Positions 11,905-26,200 of a stretch of DNA of 64,000 nucleotides are shown here, in pieces (positions within the stretch are counted from its first letter, which is position 1; the number at the start of each line of letters is the position of its first letter). A model generated the notes under the pieces. It was not told where the DNA came from and searched no databases. It saw only the letters and a program-made list of their open reading frames with translations. Both the position numbers and the translations under genes were made by a program. The stretch lies in assembly GCA_012845835.1 (NCBI GenBank), contig JABAKD010000003.1, forward strand, positions 2,724,212 through 2,788,211, read 5' to 3'. This DNA comes from Undaria pinnatifida. Lineage: Eukaryota; Sar; Phaeophyceae; Laminariales; Alariaceae.

Positions 11905-12310
11905 TCATCCCTCTCTAGGGGTGCACCAGAAGTTTCTGAGCTCCTAATGCAAATGGTTGAATAGTCAAAATCCATGCTGACTCAATATCTGTATGTTCAG
12001 TCTTCCAACGTTAGGGGTGCAACAGATTCTAAGATGTTTCTGAGCTCCTAACATGAGGAGCTAGCTCAATTTCAACATCAATATCAACATCAACATCACC
12101 CGAAACATGACTTCGACGTTTGTTTGCGCAGCCCGACCAACGTTTATATGCACTATATAATACCCAAAACAAATACGATACACCACTCGTAGAATTTGTC
12201 GTACTAACCGATAGCTCCACCCTTAAGGAGCTCAACCGTAACATTATCAGAAATGTTTGACCCCCAAGAAAGTACCGCCCCTACCGTGGGATGAGTCTTA
12301 CTACGGTAGC
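11905..12310. mobile_element. TIR-B element, nested or tandem copy
   Basis: It contains CTAGGGGTGCACCAGAAG, CTGAGCTCCTAACATGAGGA, ACCCGAAACATGACTTCGA and CTACCGTGGGATGAGTC, the landmarks of the family also found at 22762, 25465 and 27029. The left part is present twice (11905 and 12010). Confidence 0.55.
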
Positions 12311-12545
12311 CCCCCCAACGCTTCTTCAGCGAAATCGCCGGTTTTGAAACCAGCTCCCGGCTGTATCTCCTGCAATACGGTGCCCCCCGCCACCTCGATG
12401 TCATCGTTCGATAGTCTTTTGCAACCAAGGAAATACATGAAGATCTTTTCTTCATAGCATCATTCCTCGTGTCGAGCAGCCATGAAACGTTCGTTAAAGA
12501 AAACCGCTGGTTTTGGGGGGGGCTATCGTAGAATCAGTCGGATGG

Positions 12546-12712
12546 CTCCTTTGCATTTCGAGAATTTTCCCAGGCGATCGAGGTTTTGGTTAGACCTTAA
12601 AAGCTACCTACTTGGTGGTGTATTTTATGTATTTGAACCTTTACGTTGAAGCTTGTCCAGGACTAGCTAATCACACCTGCATTCCGAGAAATTTCCTAAG
12701 CGATTGGGGTTA
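12546..12712. repeat. Two copies of a 45-bp block
   Basis: CATTTCGAGAATTTTCCCAG (12556) and CATTCCGAGAAATTTCCTAA (12680), each followed by CGAT.G.GGTT.GG. Degenerate tandem copies about 124 bp apart. Confidence 0.4.
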
Positions 12713-14138
12713 GGAAGAGTGTTGAGATCAAGTATGATGCAATCAGTTTATCGAAGCTCGGTCAGGGACTGTACAGAGCCGTTTGTAGATGGGCGAGCGT
12801 GCTTATTATCGGTTGTCGGGCATGTTTGGCGTGCTTACGCTGCTGTGCATGTTGGTTTGGAGGCGTGTTGGAAGAGGGACTGAAGTGGATTGTCCCCCCC
12901 TAGTGCCTCGGAAGGTATCGTGTCTGGCTTAGCCTGTAGCCTTTGTAGTGATATACTCCGTGTCACAGCTTTTTTTTCGATTATATGCCGTGTGAGTGTC
13001 ACAGGTGTGGTGCATTGGCTCTCAAACGAAAACGACAAGAATACCATTCTATGCTCGCAGGAACATCCAGCTTCAAGGCCGTCACGCGATCTCCGCAGCC
13101 ACCCATCTCTAAACTTGTTTTTTCGGCTTCAGGAATACTTGCGCAAAATATTTGTCCCTTTCTCGATGGCATCGCTTTCGGTACACGGTTGGTCCGCAGC
13201 TTGCCTTTTCTCTGAGCACGATGCTGACATTTTTCCTTTCGCCTGCTACGCGCCAAAAACAATTTGTTTTGCGACACCGATATTGCCGTTGCGGTTGCGC
13301 TTGCAGTTACGTTGTGATAACACACACGCCACGCGTACAGAATGTGCTGTACAGTACGCAAGAAATGATCCAGTAAGAGACTAAGACTTACTTTTTCCGA
13401 AACGCTAATAAGTTGGGGTTAACCTCTTTGGGGGTCCATAGAGAACAAATGTCGAAGGAAAATGACAATTACTCAGTACTGTTCCCTTGCGTCTTGGTGC
13501 TGCAGTGGACGTACTTTACCAGGTAACTAGTAATTGTGTTTAATCCGGTCGGGGATGCTTTCTTAGCCTTTTCCGTGACCACGGACCAGATTTCACGCAC
13601 GTGAGCCAGTGTAATACACGCGAAAACATCACCGCGGCCCACGCAAAAACATTTCCGTTCCGTCTCACACAACAGCACCGAAGATACACTCTTGCTCCGC
13701 AGTCGAGAGCGGCCGCAACGTAGGCGAAATTGTGAAGACCCAGCCAATAATAAATTTGATCTCAAACCTCCATCAGCAAAACAGCCAAGAGACGGTCATC
13801 CTCCGTTGATTGTTCGCTCGTGGAACTTTTCCTGAAACAGCCAAAACAACCAACAAGAAATCCGGCCATGAACGGTCAATACCAATGCCAAAGTAAAACA
13901 TATCAGAGCAAAAGCTCCGGCCGTAAACGGTCGACTCCAATGATAAAACAAAAAGCCATCTTGAACTTGCAGCGTTACAAACTACTGCAAGCAGAGCAAA
14001 GCAGCAGCGCAAAGCAGTCACAGTGCTTGACCGTGGCACCCATCCCCCCAAACAAAACAAGGCGCTTGATCTTTCCTAGTCTTTCTCCCTAAAACATATC
14101 AATAACTACAAGTCAAAACCCGGGGCTCTAGCGCTATT
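12713..14138. other. No gene seen downstream of PPOX
   Basis: This stretch lies 3' of the PPOX stop codon and so may include its 3' UTR (end not visible). It holds several ORFs of under 165 codons on both strands, none with a motif or convincing splice context. Confidence 0.4.
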
Positions 14139-14226
14139 TTATGCCGCAACCGCTTCCTTCTCGGCCACTTTTCCCTCGAGCGACCCGTTCTTCAGCATCT
14201 CCTCGATCCGCTCGGCTTCCTCGTAC
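14139..14226 (-). CDS. PPOX: PPOX exon 14: C-terminal tail and stop
   Basis: It encodes [20 protein letters not shown], then AEKEAVAA and TAA. The acceptor is an AAG (GTGACTCAAG|G). The tail is a charged helix a little longer than in plant enzymes. Confidence 0.88.
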
Positions 14227-17200
14227 CTTGAGTCACGGGGGCAGGGGGCGATAACAAGGAACACAAGCGGGGGGGGGCGTACTAATTGGTTGCTTGCCTT
14301 AGTAATTTGACCATTGACCACGCATCCTTTTCGAGACGGAGCACCGTTCCTATTCCTAATAGAGACACCTCCAACGTTTGTGCGCTTATCACGCTTTTTC
14401 CATATATTGCATAAATACTGTTTGCCTATCCTACCCCCGTCCTGTTTCGCCATCTGTGGCCACCATCTATCTCCCAGGGTAGCGAGGGGGGGGGATTTGT
14501 TGCTTGCTTTCGTATTTTGATCAGTCCATTGAGCACGCACCGCTTTCGAGACGGAGTACCGTTCCTACCCCTAATATTAACACAGGCACCTGCAACATGT
14601 GGGCGCTCATCGCGTTTTTCCACATATTCACACCTCGAACAGATCATCGACCCGTACTTGATGATCTAAATATTTCAGGTAAGGTCTGCATGGTCTAGCT
14701 TGTGTTACCCGGCGAGAGCCGTACGATCTGCATGCTCTAGCACATGTTTCCCGGGTTGAATCTGTACTCTACAGATCCAGATCCAGCACATCTTACAGCG
14801 GCAGATACGGGATCTACTGTAGATGATTTAGATGATCAAGATGATCTGTAGATTATCCAGATAGATCATGACCTGTCTGAGGTGTGCACATATTACTTTC
14901 TTGATTTTTGACTACCTTATCACCTTCCTGGTTATCACAAGGGGGCGCGGGGGGGGGGGGGGTGCGGCATGGTTTGTTTTGCTCTTCTTGCGGTAATTCC
15001 CGTCCACCGGACGGAGGTGAAATGCTCGAGCTGAAGGTTTTATAGATGTTGGCTTGGCTTCGACAAAAAGGTTGAAAAACTACTGGACTTAAGCTATAAC
15101 CCTAAACCCAACTGCCTGGGAAATTTTAGGTGTAAGTTGGGCTACAGGGGCAGGGAACAAAGGCGAGCGACGCGAGGGGGGGTGGGGCATGGGTTTGTTT
15201 TGCTCCAACAAGCTACCAGGTACCAGGTATCAAACAGGTATTAAATACCTGACATTATCATTAATAGTAACCACCTGGCAAACACACAATGTGTATATAT
15301 ATCAGCCACATGCCACGGCTAGTACCTCGGAAGTTCCCGTGCACCGGCGGAGGTGGAACACTCGAGATGAGGGCTGTAAATACCGAGACCCAGCATCGAA
15401 AAAACATTTGAAAAAACATGCCTCCGCACAACTGTAGCTTTGATACATCTCTGCCCGAAACATGAGTTGAATGCTCATCCGTAGCTGTCGGTTGGGCACG
15501 CCTCCGACACTTGAATGAAAAACCTAGCCCTGACCCCTACCACCCTGGGTAAAAGCCAACAGCAAACACCGACGAAAGCGCGTCAATCGCCGGGCGGCAA
15601 CGCGTGGTCCTCACCCGTACTGCACGCAATCACCAAACGCTACGCCGGTGATGTAGTTCCCCCCCATCAAGAGCCCCGGTGCCTTCTTCAGGCCCTCTTT
15701 CAAGTCTTCGAGGATGCCAAGGTGTCCCCTCTGGTACCTGCGATATCATAGTTCGAGAAACGCTCGGACGGTAAGTGGCTGGACTTTATTACATGCGCAT
15801 ATAGTTTCGTGAAATAAAACAGGGCTGTGTGTTACCTAGAATTCACGGCTAGGCATTAGTTGAGAGGAAGGGGGAAACCAACTAACCGACGTGGTCTTGA
15901 TATAAAAATTCCACACTTCCGAGCGAGTCGTCGATAATGCCAAGATGCCTTTGGTACCTGCGTAGTTCGACAAATGAGGCTCGACGTGAACATCGGCATC
16001 GGAGCACCGCTCCGTGTGATTACTACGGCGTGCGCCTGGCAGAGTACCGATGATGGGTTTTGATTGTATGATGGGTTTCGATTGTAACCCTTCTAAAACT
16101 GCCCATAAGTTTTTCGAGGATAGACTGCTAGGAGTTGGTGCGTGATAATTTCGCACCACTGATAACAGGGTTAGCGGAGTCGTCACGATATATTACTGTG
16201 GGGCGGTCTACTGCCACAAGCGCACGCCCAGGGTCTCAACAACAACAGTATATCCACGATACACCGTCGTACCTGTGCTGTTTTCTTTTCATCTGTCAAA
16301 AGTGTGGATCGGGTTGTTTCTTGATTTGCTATTTTTCGTCATCGACGCACCAACTACAGTAAATCGAAGGCAAGTGTCAGAGACGTTACAAATACAGACG
16401 GAGTACTGCAAGTGTAAGATATCGTCGCGTGTTTTGTACCAGTACCACACGTATGCTCTTGTGTGCTTTTTTTAGAAGATGGTCCACAAGATCGTCAAAT
16501 ACGAAATGCGCCTGGAATACCCGAAAAATTAGTCATGTTGGCCCATAATGGGCAAAAATTTGAAGGCCTGGCTCTCCCCAGCAACTCAAACATGCGCGGT
16601 TGGCATCGTCAGGAGCCCTGCAACAAGGCCTGCTACATTATCAGGTTCAATTGTAAATAATATGCAGATGTTTCGAGATCGGTCTATATCTACGTTGAAA
16701 AAAAAAACTTTAAAAAGCAAGTTTTGGCTACTACACCTTCGTATTCACTCGAATATCCAACAACAAAACTGAGAGTGCCGTAGACATGTTGGGTTTGCAG
16801 ATATGCCTCGAGGTTCGGTATCGTCGCAGATTCGTCCAGAATCTCCAGCTAGGGCATTAAAAAACTGCGAATTTATTACCTGGTACGCCGCAATCCAGTG
16901 ATCCTACGGGAGGCTTCACTCTTGGCAGGAATTGCTTTTGTTTCGGGCTGGTGGTTGGCAGGTCGTTGTTGCCGGTTTTTTTGTGGTCGATACGCACAAA
17001 AGCACAGGCTTGACATTCCTACCATGCGATCGCACCACCATCATCCATTCTTGCGCTTCATTTTTTTACAAGAGCGGTCACGGCGGCAACTCACTGTGGG
17101 ATGGCCTTCTGCCACAAGCGTACGCCCAGGGTCTTGGGCGGCGGTGCGTCATCCTTGAGAAGGATGGTGCGGATGTCACGATCGCACTCCGCCACGATCT

Positions 17201-20200
17201 CCTCGTCCGACAAGTCCTGCCAAACATCGGGGGGGGGGGGGGGGGGGGCGTACTCATTAATTGCTTGCCTTAGTCGTTTGAACATAGACCATGCATACTT
17301 TGAGGAGGGGGTGGTGTACTCATTAGTTGCTTGCCTTAGTCATTTAACATAAACCACGCATACTTGGGGGGTGGCGGGGGGGTGGTTTACTTATTACTTG
17401 CTTGCCTTAGTCATTTGACCATTGACCACGCGTACCCTTCGAGACGGAGAACCACCATTCGAGGGCAGGGCGTTACTTAGCGGAATAGTAAACAAGGACA
17501 ACACTGACTGCTAGAACTGCTGCAGGGCTGTAGGCAGCACTATGAGTTGGCTCGACGTCAGGGTTATAGTTAATACATTGGCATCCCGGATGGTCTAGTG
17601 GGTCAATCTGGTAACCAACAAGGTCGATTTCGCTGGTTTGAGCGCCCCCGAGCTCCTAGTCGTACTCGTACGGAGTTTTTCTTGTGCAAACGGTTGACTC
17701 GCGGGAAGCGCGAGAGCACGAGTTGGCAATATTCGATGAAAATCAACGGAGGGTTGTGAATGCCCTCTGCGCGATAAAAAACAAAGGCGCGCACCGGGGG
17801 GGGGGGGGGGGGGGGGGAGACGGCACCTGTGACCACGGCTAGTTCAGAAGCTGGAAAGCAAAAGTGAGCCTTGACAACAAAAATAACTAAATAAAAACGT
17901 GAGCTTAATACCAGTCTGGGTCCAAGCATTAGCCACTTCGGCGAATTCGAGAACGTCCAAAAGTGCCGTAGATTTAGGCCTTTAGACTGGTACTTGGGGC
18001 GGCGTAAAAACAGCCAACTAACTAATTTTCACGGTCGCACACTGCCACATTCTCCTTGTCCATGCCAAACACTGCAGGAAGTCGTTGTAGCGCATCAACA
18101 ATAAGGGACAAAAAAAAAAAAAAAAATCAACAAAGCAGTTACACAACAACAAGCAGCTACACAACCACAACACGTGACAGTTATTTTCCACACCTCGGGC
18201 AGAACACGATCTAGATCATATAGATCATATAGATTATATAGATCATATAGATCATCTACATATAGATCACATAGATCGTATAGATAATCTAGACCCTCTA
18301 GATCCTCTGGATCATCTAGATCATCTACAGCAGATTCTATACCTGCCGTTGTGAGATGCTGTGCAGGATCTGTATATGTCGAGCACAGATCCAACCCAGG
18401 AAACATGTACCATATCATGCAGCTCGTACGGCCCCCACCCGGCAACATGAACTAGACCATACACATCATCCCTCTGAAGATCTACATCATCACATGGGGA
18501 TCGATTCTCTGTCCGACGTGAGCATTTATCCTACTGCAAAAAAATCGACACCTCGATTTCCAAGTACAGCGCTGTTCATTGTTTTACGTGTTTTTTTTTC
18601 ATCCAAAATCTATGTTCAAATTTACCGCATCGTGATGCTGGTTAAAAAAAACTATCTGAAGCAAACGTGGAAATTTGGAAAGAAAAACAGTGAATCAATC
18701 GCAGTCCACAAGGCTTGAACCTCCGAGCACCTACAATCTCTGCCGCTACCGTCAGCCTCACCTTGATGCCAGGGTCCTGGGCGCCGCCGATGTAGTTGAG
18801 AAGCATAGCGTAACCTTCTGGAGCACGGCCAGGGAACAGCGACGACGACCAGATCGTGCCCAAAGTCCTGAAGTGGCCCATCCGACATAACAATATTCAG
18901 CGGTGGGGGTCGCGGTTTAAGATAACTGTGCATCAGGTCCTTTTTGACCCGAACTTCGACACGTGCTATTAATATAATGGAGGCGGCACTTTTTGGCTGC
19001 AACGTTTATATTTTTCATTGACGGGGCTCCTTAACCCTTTTGTGACTAGATTATAGTACAGCAACAATACAAGGTATAAACGCCTTATTATCGTGGCGCG
19101 AGCACGCAGCACACGACAGCGCAAGCCACGCGCGTGTCTTACAGGCACTTGGGTTGGAATTTCGACTGTACTATTGTGGTCAGCTAACCTAGCAGCCCGG
19201 GTTGCTTCGTGTGAAGAATGCTGCAATCATCCGTTCTATTCGTCGATTTTTCCCTATAATATGACCAAGATATAAGTAAGCCCCGAAAGGGTTAACCCCA
19301 AAATCGAGCGGGAAAAAAAAAAGGTTTCTCAATACTTTTCGCAATATGTCTGGGGCATGGGATTCGTCATCGGGATGCCCTGTTCTTTTTTTCCAAATCA
19401 ATTCTTGGGGTAAATGTATAGCGCAGCTGAAAGTGGCATATGCCTCAGACACAAAATCGGCGCAGCTCCACCTCAGCCCGGATGGGTTCTTCTCTTAAAA
19501 ATCGGAACGTGCATGGTACACCTTTTGTAGTATCGCATGTGAAGCCATTTGGCCTCTCTAAAAAACCAGCACTTTGATTTAGCCGGTCGCTCTTCAACGG
19601 CGACCCCCGCTTTAAAACCGTTAATCGGAAGCGCTCACAGAGCACTTTGCTAAATAAGTTTGTAGAATACAGATCGACAGATACTTCGCATTACACGTAG
19701 GGACTTTTTGGCTTACGACCAAAAGCAGAAATGTGGCGTTCAAACGGGGGGACCAAGGCTATGTTTCAACGGCTTAGAGCCACGGGGGAAAGTGGCTCCC
19801 CTACTTTTCTGTGCTCGTCAGCTTCGCAACAAGCACGGCGATGGACTGTTTCGATTGCGCTGGGCCAGCAACCGATTTTGAAGTTCGGTGTTGTGTGGGA
19901 CACAGAACCTTAATTCAGTAGCGACAATGGGGGCACCTCCCCTGCAGTACACAATAGTCGGGCTAAGCGCTAAGCCCGTGAGTTGGCTCACTGTCAGACG
20001 CGTGCTACGATAGAGGTGCGCTACTTTTTTTTCTTAATACTACCCCTCAATTTGGGGGCTCAAGACCTCTCCCAAGGCAAAAACTGATTTAGAGAAACAT
20101 AAAATTACTATGGGATGAAAAATCTCATCTGGCCTAGGTATTGGGTTAAGGAGCCCGGTCAGTCAGAGGCCATTTCAGACGAAAAGTACTGCTACCTACC

Positions 20201-23200
20201 TCTATCGTACCACGCGTCGTCCGTCGCCGATTCTGGTAGCTATTTTAGTTGGGAATTAATACGCATAACAGTTACTAGCGCGCGGAAATTAGAGGAATTC
20301 CGCGTTTGTTTCAATGACTGGTGCGTCCGTAGCTCGCATGTTCAGCACACAAAAAAAGCTACCACTTTGTCAAAGCTGGGGAACGGTCTTCATAGCCCTC
20401 CCGGAAAGACCGCAAAAAGCCAACACGCACCTGTGCATTCAACGTGAGAGGTACAAGGCAAGTGATCCCTCTACCGTAGCATAACTCTAAAGGCGACAAC
20501 AAAATGTTCAAGCACCTGATTTTCATCTTGCGCGGGATCAGGTTGCCGAAGCCCCGAAGGTCAACCTTGAAGGCGGACTTCGGGTAGGCAAGGGTTACGC
20601 TCGCCACCGGGGGGTAGTACACCTCGTCTAACCGCGCTGCCTCCGGCACAATGTCCTGCAATTGTAAACAACACACACATACGTAAGCTGAGTTGATTAA
20701 TTGATTTTCCACGAAAAACAAAACTCAGACAGTTGAGTTGGTTGAAGTTCGTGATCATTTCTCACGAGAGAAAGAAAAAGGAGAGCTCGAGTTCGTTGAA
20801 TCTCGTGATAATTTCGGAAAAAAAGCACAGACTGAATATTCAGCAGTTGAGTTGGTTAAATTACGTAATTACCTTAGTTCAAATCAAACCACGACTGCCG
20901 CGAGGGGGATGGGGGGGGTGGGGAGGGGGGAGGGTGACGATGTGAAGATGACGATCAGGGTCTCTTCCAAGCGAAAGCTAAAAAGTCTTCGTCATTTTCA
21001 GTATAAAATCATTACCAGGTACCCAGGTATTATTCTTATCCTTCGGCCGCCACTCAGGTATTATTTTTACCTTTCGGTCAACGCTCGCCCAACCATTGTT
21101 CTCACCCTCAGACCCTCGACGCCCGACAGCCTGTGGGCCGGGGCAGTACAGACAGCCACCTTGGCGTGCAGACGCTTGGGCCCCTGCGGCGTGTCGAATG
21201 CGAGCATGTAGCCCCCGCCCTCCGGAGAGCGCTGGATCCCTTTCATGATCCACGACGTCCGCATCTGCCCGCGGCAACGAGCGGCGGCGGCGGTGTCAGC
21301 GATTGTCTTCCAACCCATTGGGAGCCACGTATAACATCCGTCTAGGGTAGGGGGTTCAATTTTACTACCGAGTACATATGCCACTCGCACAAGTGGCTCT
21401 TCGCATCGCTATACTGGACTCTGAAAAAAATGCTGGCGCAACATAAAAAATAAAAGCATTCCACAGCGTCGCCGACGCCTGTCGCGAAACCGGAAAGCGT
21501 GAAAGCCTTCCAAGACTGCGATCAAAAAGGCTAGACCATCGACGCGAGCGACTTCCATCCGCTGAAAACAGCAGGGCATTGCACGGGTCACGACCCGGCC
21601 CACGAATCGGACCAGCAGGTTTTCAAAACCTCGCAGGTCGAGTCGGGTTGGGTCAGGGGAAGATGGTAAATTTCACGGGTCGGGTCGGGTCCAGTCGGGT
21701 CGGGTCGGGTCGGGTCAGGTCCGGAGGTCTTTTAGTCTCACGGTCATGTGCTAGATCATACAGCTCGTATGGATCCCACCGGGTCACATGAGCTAGACCA
21801 TACAGATTTTCTCCGAAATATCTAAATGATTAAGAAGGGATAGCTCATCTGTCAGAGGTGTGAAACATAATGAACGCCGACCTTTCTTTTCCCCATGTCC
21901 TCGAGATCCTTGACGGCACCAAACAACAAAGCAGTTTTTCTTTATCCACGGCCTTGACAGCCTCTGCGGCAAGTAAAACATGTGATTGCTCTTTACCCAT
22001 GGTAGCCTTGTGGGCAAAACAATCTGATATATCTGATACTCTATTTATTTGCCCATGGTTTTGAGAGTCTCGACGGCAAAAAAAAAAAAGAAGAAAAACG
22101 GACCTTGTTTTTACCCATGGCTTCGATGGCAATAATTAATATATATGACCTACTATTTATGTGAAAACAATAATAAACGGTGACCCTTTCTGAACTATCT
22201 GGCCTTGAAAGCCTATGGCAAAAATAACTGACCTATAATTCTTCTTGAAAGAAAAAACACTCACCTTGTCTTTCCCCATGGCTTTGAGAGCCGCATTAGG
22301 GAGCATCTGCAGACCCTCACGGAACGACCCCAAACTGCCCCCCTGATATTTCGGCAGGTCTTCGGACTGCAAAACTTCCGGCAGCTCCTTCTCCTGCCTT
22401 GCGCGTTCCTGTTTTTTTTTGCCAAAGTTATCGGATCCATTTGGAATTGATCGGATTCAGTGACGGCAAGGTGCGACTGTGTGGCGTTCACTTGTGACAA
22501 CACAACCATGTTGTGCTTATACGGCGAGGGAGGCGTACCTTTTACGGCGCACAACAGTAACTTTGTGGTACGTGTCGCTCCCAACGTAACATTGCGTTGA
22601 CTGCGGCGAGAGAGGCTTACATTTATGGCATAGAGCGACGCCACTGTCCGTTTTCACATACACCGACGGTAGACCGACTGCACACCAACGCACACCAACA
22701 CGGCATGACCGATCGAAAACCTTGCCCCCCGCCGGCGCGCGTGTCATAACGGCCTCCCTTGGAGTCATCCAATGGCAGGGGTGCAGCAAATGATTCCAAG
22801 AATTTTCTGACCTCCTAAACACGAGGAGCTCAACACCTCACTCGAAGCAGGGCTTCGAAGGCATTCAATTGCGCAGCCCGCCCAACACTTCCGTGCGCTG
22901 ATATACTTGTAACAGCATCAGGCGAACCGGTAGTTCCTCACTCTGAGGAGCTCAACCGGCCACAAACATTTGTTGACCCAAAAAGTGTACTCCCTCCCGT
23001 GGGTTGGCTGGGAATGATCCTTGAATCCACTGCAAAATGTATCCCGCACTGAATACACGTTATTTTCCCCAAGTAACACGGGTTGCAGTTCTAAAAGAGG
23101 CACAACCTCTTTGAGCCGTCTAGAGATGGAACAGGTGCATACCTCGGACAGATCAGACCCTTATAGGTGATTTATAGATGATCTATGTCATTTGGGGCGG

Positions 23201-26200
23201 ACAGATCCCTGGTATGTACGATCTGTATTATCTATACGTCATGTTATGCAGTGGGAGCCGAACAATCTGCATGACCTCGCACATACGCCCTGGGTTGGAT
23301 CTGTGTACTCTACATATAACAGCATCCGGCATACAAGGCAGCCCGGGCTAAAGGGGTACCAGGTAAGAGATGAGCACCCCAAGTGCAACGGAAGGGGATG
23401 CATCGCACGTGAGGCCAGCGGAGAGCTCTGGGTCACACCGATTGACGACGCACGCTACGATAGAGGTCGCACTGTTCGTCTGAAACGGTTTCTGAATGAC
23501 GGAGCCCCTTAACCAAAATCGTCGGAAATATGATATTTTTTCGCGTGATTTTCGTTGTATACCGAGCCTATGGGATTTATCCCGTAGCAGCTTTGTTTTC
23601 GTCCAAGTCAGTTTTTGGGGCCAAGAAGGACATGTCTTAACCTCTTAAAGTGAGGAATCTCAGAAAAAAAGTGGTGCACCTCTATCATAGCACGCGTCTG
23701 ACCTTAAGCCTGAGAATGGCACCGTCGACCAGTCCCGGGCCTCCAAGAACTTCCAGCCGTGCCACCTGAACGGAACCGCGTCAGACAAGAGGGGGGGGGG
23801 GGGGGAGGCATCAGGCGACGATGGTCAACTTCTCCACAACCAAATTAAAAGGAGAGAAAACGGAAGAAAATAGCGAAGATCTCCACACCACAGAAAAACA
23901 AAACGAGACACGACCGTTATATCGTTAAACTGCAGACTCAGACCTATAAAAAACACTGGCATCTGATCACGTTCCCTTGCGTTCCCTTCCGCCGTGAGCT
24001 TCACCGGGCGGCTATCGCACCGCGTGGCCGCGAGGCTATGATACGTTTTTGAGGGGTACGGGTATTTTTCTGAGGTACGCGAGTGCCTTTCTGATGGCCG
24101 TGGGTACATTTCTGAGCCGCCCGCGTACCTTTATTAGTGGCGCGAGTGCCTTTCGGAGGATCCGGGGTACCTTTCTGACGGGCGCGGGTATTACACCCTT
24201 CCGAGGGATGAGGGTGCCTTTCTGAGGGGCGCGAGCATGATACCTTTCCGAGGGACGAGGGTACCTTTCTGAGGGGCACGGGTATGGTACGTTTCTAGGG
24301 CGCGCGGGTAGATTTCTGAGGGGCACAGATACCTTTCTGAGCGGCGCAGGTACCTTTCGGGGGAGTGCGGGTACCTTTCCGAGGGGCGCGGGTATGATAC
24401 CTTTCTAGGGGGTGAGGGCACCTTTCCAAGGGGCGCGGGTATTATACCTTTTTGAGGGCAGCCTTGATGGCGAGCTTGGACGGGTCGCCGGCATACACCC
24501 CGCTGACAAAGGGGTCGATCAGCCTCTCGAACGCTTCGGGCCCAAGGTGCCTCGTCACGAATTCCTTAACGCTCTCCTCGTGGTCGGAGGGTGGTGGCAG
24601 CACCAGGCCGATCGCGCCGAGACCGGCCCTGCGGGTGAAATACAGCACGGCGGTAGCACAACGGCAGCGCAAAAATCGGGCTGGGTCGACATACTCATGC
24701 GTGAAGTGTGAGTGTTCTTCGCATAAAACTGCTATTGTACCCACATCTAATTTCAGATTTTTCATCTTGCCCAAAAGTGCTGCCTCTATTGTATTAAGGC
24801 CAGCGTCGGCGGTAGTACGGATTTTTGGCCACAGCAGTATTAGACGAGCTCCTTCAACTGTAGAAATTACGCAGTATCGTCGGAAAGCCGTCAGGTTTTT
24901 TTTACATGTTTCCTTGTATGTCTAGCCCATGCGAATATCGGGGTGTACTGTTAAGCAGGGGCATTTCATGGGTCAGATCGTTTCTTGCGGGTCGGGTCGA
25001 GCTCGGGTGACCCAACCCAACCCGACCCGACCCCACGCGACCCGACCCGATCCGATCCGACGCGTGAGATTTCGAGCATATCCTGAACCGACTCGACTTA
25101 CCCGACCCGGCCGGACCCAAGCCGCGAGATTTCGACCCGACCCGATCCGATGCGTGAATACTTCGAGCACCTCCTGACCCGACTCAACTCGACCCGTGAA
25201 GGTTAGAAAAAATACTGAGCCGACCTCGTGGCCGGAGTCGCGACCCGTGAACAACCCTGCTAGTTTTGACTTTTTTCCTACTCGAAAAAAAATCCAATAC
25301 TAATTCCACGTACTTTGTCCACCCAAAAAAACGCAGGCTTGTTTCTGAAGGCGAGGAGCCTCACAAAAATGAGGGTGCCCCTCTACCGTAGCCCGCGTCT
25401 GACAGTACAATGCAATGGAGTTGATACTGGATGGAAGCATCGTCCTCGACCGGGGGCGTGACGAGCCATCCCACGGCAGGGGTGCAGCGGGGGTTACTGA
25501 GCTCCTACCAAGAGGAGCTCAGAATCTCACCCGAAAAATGACTTCGAAGGCATTGGGTGCAACCCGACCAAACAGTCATGTGCGCTAGTCCTAAAACAAT
25601 TGTACGCGTAAAAGAATCACCGGTAGTTCCTCGCTTGGGGAGCTCAACTGGTCAGAAATATATTGGCGCATAAAATGCTAAACCCCTTCCGAGGGAAGAC
25701 TTGTACCTGATCTTTCCTGGCCAAGAGAGAAGCCAGAAGTCCGTGATGATGGACTTAATGGAGGAAGGCAGGGGGAAGAGACCGCCTTGCCAGTACACAA
25801 ACCGCGGCAAGGTGGGGTCGGCCAGGACGAGGTCATCCTTCGCCGACGATCATAATAACAATGACAGCACCAAGAAGAGAAATTTAAGAAAAATAACAGA
25901 GCAAGAGAAACAAGAATAAGACGGGCCATGAGGACAATATTAAGATCCATATCAAGAACAAGAGCAAGAGCAACAACAAGAGCAAGACCAAGAACAAGAT
26001 GAAGAGCACGAGGAGGAAAAATAACAAGAAATACGGCAAGAGCAGGGGCATGAGCATGAGCAACATCAATAAGAACAAGAGCAAGAACAAACAAGAGCAA
26101 AAACAAGAACAAGAGAAAGGGCAAGAGCAAGAGCAAGACAACAAACGCAACACAGGGTGTGAAGGATACGCGTGCGAGAACTGACATCTCGCGCTCAGCA

